Assembly (NCBI GenBank): GCA_035690725.1
Contig: DASSKF010000183.1
Span: 1 to 16,730, forward strand
Source of the DNA: DASSKF01 sp035690725
GTDB taxonomy: Bacteria > Actinomycetota > Actinomycetes > Actinomycetales > Dermatophilaceae
Reading direction: 5' to 3'
DNA: 16,730 nucleotides
The notes under the pieces are model-generated. The model worked only from the letters and a program-made list of their open reading frames with translations, had not been told where the DNA came from and did not search any database. The position numbers and the translations under genes were made by a program. Positions 12,300 to 16,730 of this stretch are shown one piece after another; the first letter of the stretch is position 1, and every line of letters starts with the position of its first letter.

Positions 12300-13504
12300 G
12301 TCGCCCGGGCCCCCGGGCCGACGATGACCGACAGGGAGAAGCCGCTCGGCTCCAGCTGCCGCGCCACCAGGCGCGCGCCGGCGGCCGCGGCGCGCTCGCG
12401 CAGTCCTCGCAGCCCGTTGCCCTGCCGGGCCGATACCCCGGCAGCCCCGGCATCGTCGTGCCCCGGTCCGTCGTCGCTCACGGTGACGCCGTCACCGTCG
12501 AGGGTGATGCGGCAGTGCTGGGCGCCGCTGTGCCGCACCACGTTGGTCACGCCCTCGCGCACGACCCAGGCGAAGAGCTCACGCAGGTCGCTCGGCACGT
12601 CATCGGTCGCGTTCGGCACGCTCGCCTCGATACCGGCCGCTGACAACGCTTCTCGTGCACGAGCCAGCTCCCCGGACAGGGAGATCTCCCGGAACCCCTC
12701 GACCGCCTGACGCACGTCGGCGAGCGCGTCCCGGGACAGCTGCTCGAGGTCGGCCACCTCCGCGCGCGCCCGGTCGGGTGCCACGTCCATCAGCCGTCCG
12801 GCGAGCTCGGCCTTCACGGTGATGACCGTGAGCGAGTGGCCGAGGATGTCGTGCAGGTCCCGAGCCACCCGGTTGCGCTCCTCCTCCACGGCGAGCCGCG
12901 CGTTCTCCCGGCGGGCTGCGGACAGGTCCCGCTGTCGGGACGCGGCGTACATGCCCCCGGTGACGGCCAGCATCGCCAACCCGATCGCGAACACGACACC
13001 GAGGTCGTGGTCCCAGCCCGGCAGCTGCCACGCGAGCACCTGGGTGAGCCCGACCAGTCCCGCGGCGAACACGTAGGCCGTCCGCATGGACCAGGTCCAG
13101 AGCCCGCTCACCGCGAGGAAGACCCAGGTGTTCGTCCCGGCCTCGCCCACACAGACGACACTCGCGGCCGCCAGCAGGACCAGCGCGGCATACCGGACGA
13201 GGTGGGTCGCCCTTCTCTGCCTCCCGAGGCTGAGCCCGAAGTCCCTGCGGTTGGCGACGAAGTGGCTCAGGTAGACCGCCGCGAAGGCGACCGTGGCCGC
13301 GACGCCGCCCCACCGGCGGGGCGGGTCGGTCAGCGCCCAGGCGTCCTGGACCGGCTCGATGAGGAAGAACAGCCAGACGCCGGCGTAGAGGACGCCCATC
13401 CAGCCGCCCCACACCTGCGCGGCGGGGGCGGACGACTCCTGGCGACAGCCCGCGGCCGCCGGGGACCGACGGCCCCCGGCGAGCCGTTCACGCAGACTGC
13501 TCAC
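12296..13504 (-). CDS. Sensor histidine kinase (HisKA_3 family, DesK/NarX-like)
   Basis: The 402-residue membrane kinase has about five or six hydrophobic segments between residues 36 and 186 (for example GVLYAGVWLFFLIEP, TVAFAAVYLSHFVA, ALVLLAAASVVCV and VVFAIGLAMLAVTGG). These sense an unknown signal within the membrane and no large extracellular domain is present. The dimerisation helix EEERNRVARDLHDILGHSL carries the phospho-accepting His218. The ATP-binding domain shows EGVTNVVRHSGA (N box), VSDDGPGHDD (G1) and QGNGLRGLRERA (G2). GTG at 13504 follows GGAGG with no spacing, which is odd; translation may rely on coupling to the permease 17 bases upstream, or start elsewhere nearby (Val31 or Met36 would trim mostly polar sequence). 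It overlaps the response regulator by GTGA. A longer open frame extends to 14014 but crosses the permease. Confidence 0.92.
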   Translation of the reverse strand: MSSLRERLAGGRRSPAAAGCRQESSAPAAQVWGGWMGVLYAGVWLFFLIEPVQDAWALTDPPRRWGGVAATVAFAAVYLSHFVANRRDFGLSLGRQRRATHLVRYAALVLLAAASVVCVGEAGTNTWVFLAVSGLWTWSMRTAYVFAAGLVGLTQVLAWQLPGWDHDLGVVFAIGLAMLAVTGGMYAASRQRDLSAARRENARLAVEEERNRVARDLHDILGHSLTVITVKAELAGRLMDVAPDRARAEVADLEQLSRDALADVRQAVEGFREISLSGELARAREALSAAGIEASVPNATDDVPSDLRELFAWVVREGVTNVVRHSGAQHCRITLDGDGVTVSDDGPGHDDAGAAGVSARQGNGLRGLRERAAAAGARLVARQLEPSGFSLSVIVGPGARAT

Positions 13505-13521
13505 CCTCCAAGGTTCCCAGA

Positions 13522-14340
13522 TCAGACGCGGGCGGTGTCCTTGCGGAACCGCCAGGTCGCCCCGGCGACGAAGACGGCGAGCCACGCCGCCACGTTGAGC
13601 CAGGCGAGGTTGTCCACGCTGCCCGCGACCGGCGCGTGCACCAGCTCGTTCAGCCCCCACAGCGGGGTGAACTGCGCGAGCGTCTGGTACCAGCCCGGCA
13701 TGGTCGTCAGGTCGAGGAACAGCCCGCCGGCGAAGGCGAAGATCACGAGCGCGAAGGACTGGATCTGCATCACGTTCTCCGTCGGCAGCAGGTAGCCCAT
13801 GAACAGGCCGAACGCCGCGAACATCAGCGACCCGACCCACGTGGCGACGGCGCAGAGCACCCAGGCGCCGAACGTCATCTGCGCGGCGCCGGTGATGGCA
13901 CCGACCACGAAGACGGCCGCCACCGACGCGGCTCCGAGCAGCATGGCGGTGAACATCTTCGTGACGATGTAGGCAACCGGGGACAGCGGGGTGAGCCGCA
14001 GCTGCCGGCTCCACCCGGCGGAACGCTCGATGGACACCATGGCGCCGCCAGCACTCGTCGCCAGCACGGCGCCGTACAGCGCCATGCTGATGAGCACGTA
14101 GGCGCTGACGTTGCCGTGCGAGCCGGCGCCGAGCGACTGGTCGCCGGCCTTGATGCTCAGGCCGAAGATCAGGTAGAAGACGATCGGCATGATCATCGTG
14201 AAGATCATCGTGCGCCGGTTGCGCAGCATCCGCCGCATCTCCAGGCCGAGCAGGGTGGGGTTGAAGCCGCCCAGCGGCGGGACCCGGCGGTCGGACAGGT
14301 CGGTTGCGGTGCGGCGCGCAGCCGCGGTGGTCGTGCTCAT
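13522..14340 (-). CDS. ABC-2 type transporter permease
   Basis: The 272-residue protein has an N-terminal cytoplasmic segment, then six hydrophobic stretches: MIFTMIMPIVFYLIFGL; VLISMALYGAVLATSAG; the long LLGAASVAAVFVVGAITGA; VLCAVATWVGSLMFAAFGLFMGYLL; IQSFALVIFAFAGGLFLDL; and LNVAAWLAVFVAGATW. The pattern GLEMRRMLRNRRTMIF before TM1 and ERSAGWSRQLRLTPLSP between TM2 and TM3 are typical of ABC-2 (DrrB/YvfS-like) exporters. It forms the membrane part of an exporter with the ATPase encoded just upstream (ATGA overlap). The substrate is unknown; family members export drugs, lipids or peptides. It lies in an operon with the kinase and regulator, 17 bases before the kinase start. Confidence 0.92.
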   Translation of the reverse strand: MSTTTAAARRTATDLSDRRVPPLGGFNPTLLGLEMRRMLRNRRTMIFTMIMPIVFYLIFGLSIKAGDQSLGAGSHGNVSAYVLISMALYGAVLATSAGGAMVSIERSAGWSRQLRLTPLSPVAYIVTKMFTAMLLGAASVAAVFVVGAITGAAQMTFGAWVLCAVATWVGSLMFAAFGLFMGYLLPTENVMQIQSFALVIFAFAGGLFLDLTTMPGWYQTLAQFTPLWGLNELVHAPVAGSVDNLAWLNVAAWLAVFVAGATWRFRKDTARV

Positions 14341-15326
14341 CGGGTCTGTCCCGTCTGCTCGTCGCCGGTGAGGGCGAGGAAGGCGTCCTCGAGGCCGCGT
14401 GCGGTGATCTCGAGGTCGTGGGCGTCGGTGGTGGTCAGCAGGTGCCGCGCCACCGCGTCGGTGTCGGAGGAGTGGATCAGCACGGTGTCGCCGCGCACCT
14501 CCACCCCCTCGACAGCCGGTATGCCGGCCAGCAGCTCGTCGTCCGCGCCCGGCAGGGTGGCCCGCACCGTGCGCCCCGCGGCGAGGCTCTTGATCTCGGC
14601 GGCGGTCCCGTCGGCGACCAGCTCGCCCCGGCGCACGAGGACCACCCGGTCGGCGTAGGCGTCCGCCTCCTCCAGGTAGTGCGTCGCGAACAGGACGGTG
14701 CGCCCCTGCTCGGCGTCCGCGCGGATGGCCGCCCAGAACTCCCGGCGGGCGCTGACGTCCATCCCGGTCGTCGGCTCGTCGAGGATGATCAGCTCGGGGT
14801 CGGACAGCAGGGCCATCGCGAACCGCAGCCGCTGCTGCTCGCCGCCGGAGCACTTGCCGACGCGCCGGTCGGCGATCTCGGCGATCCCCGCCCGCTCCAG
14901 GACCTCCTGGACCGGGCGCGACCCGGCGAACAGGCTCGCGGTCAGCCGGCACGTCTCGGCCACCGTGTAGTCCGACAGCAGGCCGCCGCTCTGCATGACC
15001 GCCGAGACCAGGCCGTGCCGGATCGCCTGCTGCGGCGACATCCCGTAGACCGACACGTCCCCGGTGTCCGGCTGGGACAGGCCGAGGACCATGTCGATGG
15101 TCGTGGTCTTTCCGGCGCCGTTCGGGCCGAGGAACGCGACGATCTCCCCCTGCCGGATCGTCAGGTCGATCCCCCGGACCGCGTGAACGGCGCCGAAGCT
15201 CTTGTGCACGTCGTGCAGCTCCACTGCGGCGACGTCGGAGGAGCCGCGAGACGACTCCGCGGCCTGCCGGCCGCTCCCTCGAGAGGTGGCGTGCGATGAC
15301 GCCACCTGAGTGCCAGTTGTTGTCAT
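14337..15326 (-). CDS. ABC transporter ATP-binding protein (DrrA/YvfR-like)
   Basis: The 329-residue ATPase energises the adjacent ABC-2 permease. Walker A GPNGAGKTT is at residues 67-75, the Q-loop Gln at 112, the signature CSGGEQQR at 159-166 (the usual Leu is Cys), Walker B LIILDEPTTG at 179-188 and the switch His at 216 in FATHYLEEAD. A C-terminal domain of about 90 residues follows, typical of this drug-export subfamily. The first 30 or so residues are Ser/Arg/Gly-rich and probably disordered. ATG at 15326 is chosen because AAGGTGGG lies 4 bases upstream; an earlier in-frame ATG at 15392 would add 22 Arg-rich residues that overlap the dyad. It is the first gene of a four-gene operon with the permease, kinase and regulator. 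Confidence 0.93.
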   Translation of the reverse strand: MTTTGTQVASSHATSRGSGRQAAESSRGSSDVAAVELHDVHKSFGAVHAVRGIDLTIRQGEIVAFLGPNGAGKTTTIDMVLGLSQPDTGDVSVYGMSPQQAIRHGLVSAVMQSGGLLSDYTVAETCRLTASLFAGSRPVQEVLERAGIAEIADRRVGKCSGGEQQRLRFAMALLSDPELIILDEPTTGMDVSARREFWAAIRADAEQGRTVLFATHYLEEADAYADRVVLVRRGELVADGTAAEIKSLAAGRTVRATLPGADDELLAGIPAVEGVEVRGDTVLIHSSDTDAVARHLLTTTDAHDLEITARGLEDAFLALTGDEQTGQTR

Positions 15327-15330
15327 GGCA

Positions 15331-15338
15331 CCCACCTT
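15331..15338 (-). promoter_or_regulatory. Shine-Dalgarno sequence of the ABC ATPase gene
   Basis: The minus strand reads AAGGTGGG, then TGCC, then ATG at 15326. It supports this start rather than the ATG at 15392. Confidence 0.5.
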
Positions 15339-15363
15339 GGGGCACCGGGGCGCGCGACCCCGC

Positions 15364-15398
15364 ACACGGACGTCACGGCATACCCATGACATCCGTCA
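15364..15398. promoter_or_regulatory. Candidate operator dyad upstream of the ABC/two-component operon
   Basis: ACGGACGTCA (15366-15375) is an inverted copy, 9 of 10 bases, of TGACATCCGT (15387-15396), with 11 bases between. The right half is itself part of TGAC-N4-GTCA (15387-15398), an internal palindrome of the sort recognised by dimeric NarL-type regulators. A GGCATAC heptamer (15377-15383) fills the spacer. The position, about 40-70 bases before the ATPase start, suits an operator or activator site for the operon's own regulator. The -35/-10 elements could not be assigned. Confidence 0.5.
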
Positions 15399-15405
15399 GG
15401 GCCGC

Positions 15406-15421
15406 CCGGGGACTGCCCCGG
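15406..15421 (-). terminator. Hairpin just after glyS
   Basis: CCGGGG (15406-15411) pairs with CCCCGG (15416-15421) across a 4-base loop, beginning 8 bases beyond the glyS stop on the minus strand. It is a strong, all-G/C stem without a U-tract. It may separate glyS from the downstream ABC operon. Confidence 0.4.
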
Positions 15422-15429
15422 CCGGCGGC

Positions 15430-16730
15430 TCAGCAGCCGAGCAGGCGCGCCCCGAGGTAGGACTCGACCTGGTCCAGGGCCACCCGCTCCTGGGACATGG
15501 AGTCCCGCTCGCGCACGGTCACGGCCTGGTCGTCGAGGGTGTCGAAGTCGACCGTCACGCAGAAGGGCGTGCCGATCTCGTCCTGCCGGCGGTAGCGGCG
15601 CCCGATCGCGCCCGAGTCGTCGAAGTCGACGTTGCGGCGCTTGCGGAGCCGGTCGGCGAGCCCGCGGGCGAGCGGCGAGAGGGCCTCGTTGCGCGACAGC
15701 GGGAGCACAGCGACCTTGACCGGCGCGAGGCGCGGATCCAGGCGCAGGACCGTGCGCTTGTCGGTGCCGCCCTTCGCGTTCGGGACCTGCTCCTCGTCGT
15801 AGGCGTCGACCAGGAACGCCATGAGCGCGCGGGTCAGGCCGAAGGACGGCTCGATCACGAACGGGACGTAGCGCTCGTTCTTGTTCTGGTCGAAGTAGCT
15901 CAGGTCTTTGCCGGAGTGCTCGATGTGGGTCTTCAGGTCGAAGTCGGTACGGTTGGCGACACCCATCAGCTCGCCCCACTCGCTGCCGACGAAGTCGAAG
16001 CGGTACTCGATGTCGATCGTGCGCTTCGAATAGTGGGCCAGCGCTTCCTGGGGGTGCTCGAAGCGGCGGATGTTCTCCGGCTTGATGCCGAGCTCGGTGA
16101 ACCACTCCCAGGCCAGGTCGATCCAGGTCTCGAACCACTGCTCGTCGGTGCCCGGCTCGACGAAGTACTCGATCTCCATCTGCTCGAACTCGCGCGTGCG
16201 GAAGATGAAGTTGCCCGGCGTGATCTCGTTCCGGAAGGCCTTGCCGATCTGGCCGATGCCGAACGGCGGCTTCTTCCGCGACGTCTGCAGCACCGAGGCG
16301 AAGTCGGTGAAGATGCCCTGCGCCGTCTCCGGCCGCATGTAGTGCAGGCCGGACTCGTCGTCGACGACGCCGAGGAAGGTCTTCATCAGACCCGAGAACT
16401 GGCGGATCGGCGTCCACTGGCCGACCTTGTCGGGGTGGTCCGGGTCCGCGATGTCGTCGAGTCCGTTGACCGGCGGATGCCCGTGCTGGGCCTCGTATGC
16501 CTCGAACAGGTGGTCGGCCCGGTACCGCTTGTGCGTGACGAGCGACTCCGTGAGCGGGTCGCTGAACACCTGGACGTGACCGGAGGCCTCCCAGACCGGA
16601 GTCGGCAGGATGATGGCCGAGTCGAGCCCGACCATGTCGCCGCGGCCGCGCACGAAGGCGCTCCACCACTCGCGCTTGATGTTCTCCTTCAGCTCCACAC
16701 CGAGGGGCCCGTAATCCCACGCCGATCGGG
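15430..16730 (-). CDS. glyS: Glycyl-tRNA synthetase, class II dimeric (alpha2) type (5' end outside window)
   Basis: An open frame of about 433 residues continues past the right edge, so the start codon and some N-terminal residues are missing. The visible part begins RSAWDYGPLGVELK, the conserved beginning of the catalytic domain in alpha2 GlyRS. MRPETAQGIF follows, then motif 2 (FRNEITPGNFIFRTREFEQME), the glycine-site region, and motif 3 in EPSFGLTRALMAFL. The C-terminal anticodon-binding domain runs from about APVKVAVLPLSRNEAL to the end, including DEIGTPFCVTVDFDT. The enzyme charges tRNA-Gly with glycine in the cytoplasm. It is the alpha2 type of actinobacteria and eukaryotes rather than the alpha2beta2 GlyQ/GlyS enzyme. 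An ATG-less GTG at 16698 inside the frame is not the start. The gene ends 103 bases before the ABC ATPase. Confidence 0.96.
   Translation of the reverse strand, partial: RSAWDYGPLGVELKENIKREWWSAFVRGRGDMVGLDSAIILPTPVWEASGHVQVFSDPLTESLVTHKRYRADHLFEAYEAQHGHPPVNGLDDIADPDHPDKVGQWTPIRQFSGLMKTFLGVVDDESGLHYMRPETAQGIFTDFASVLQTSRKKPPFGIGQIGKAFRNEITPGNFIFRTREFEQMEIEYFVEPGTDEQWFETWIDLAWEWFTELGIKPENIRRFEHPQEALAHYSKRTIDIEYRFDFVGSEWGELMGVANRTDFDLKTHIEHSGKDLSYFDQNKNERYVPFVIEPSFGLTRALMAFLVDAYDEEQVPNAKGGTDKRTVLRLDPRLAPVKVAVLPLSRNEALSPLARGLADRLRKRRNVDFDDSGAIGRRYRRQDEIGTPFCVTVDFDTLDDQAVTVRERDSMSQERVALDQVESYLGARLLGC

Noticed and set aside
1..16730. Search for tRNA, rRNA, insertion sequences, toxin-antitoxin pairs or defence genes
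   Set aside because: No cloverleaf, transposase, integrase, nuclease-antitoxin pair or known defence module was recognised by eye. A covariance-model scan would be needed to exclude small RNAs.

Overview
The window is a GC-rich chromosomal segment (about 70% G+C by eye) from an actinobacterium. The codon use is strongly GC-ending, starts are often GTG, and several starts sit 6-8 bases after a TANNNT box, as in leaderless actinobacterial transcripts. Gene content (class II dimeric-type glycyl-tRNA synthetase, DUF2277, DusB with a long Ala/Gly loop, an actinobacterial MscS with an N-terminal Cys pair) fits Micrococcales, perhaps near Intrasporangiaceae; the family placement is inference. Fourteen genes fill the window, two of them cut by its edges, and no gap exceeds about 150 bases.

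Left part (1-5666): a nitronate monooxygenase-like enzyme (3' end missing) diverges from an alpha/beta hydrolase. The hydrolase converges with dgt, a dNTP triphosphohydrolase, which lies downstream of a small uncharacterised protein with an HExxH motif. An MscS-type channel diverges from that pair and converges with a two-gene operon of a DUF2277 protein and a YdeI/OmpD-associated protein.

Middle (5744-10386): a nearly perfect 73-base palindrome supplies the stop codon of a large UvrA-like ATPase. That protein lacks the UvrB-binding domain (UvrA2 type) and has seven tandem VAGAE repeats near its C-terminus. It diverges from an aldo/keto reductase, followed on the same strand by a two-domain sulfurtransferase.

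Right part (10396-16730, all minus strand): glyS (5' end missing), then a tight four-gene operon of ABC ATPase, ABC-2 permease, sensor histidine kinase and NarL-type response regulator (overlaps ATGA and GTGA, one 17-base gap), then dusB. A dyad between glyS and the ATPase is a candidate operator for the response regulator, so the operon may be autoregulated.

No phage, insertion sequence, CRISPR array, RNA gene or obvious defence or biosynthetic cluster was seen. The most unusual signals are not genes: the 73-base palindrome, and the heptamer GGCATAC, which accounts for nine of the thirteen ATA/TAT sites in the window.
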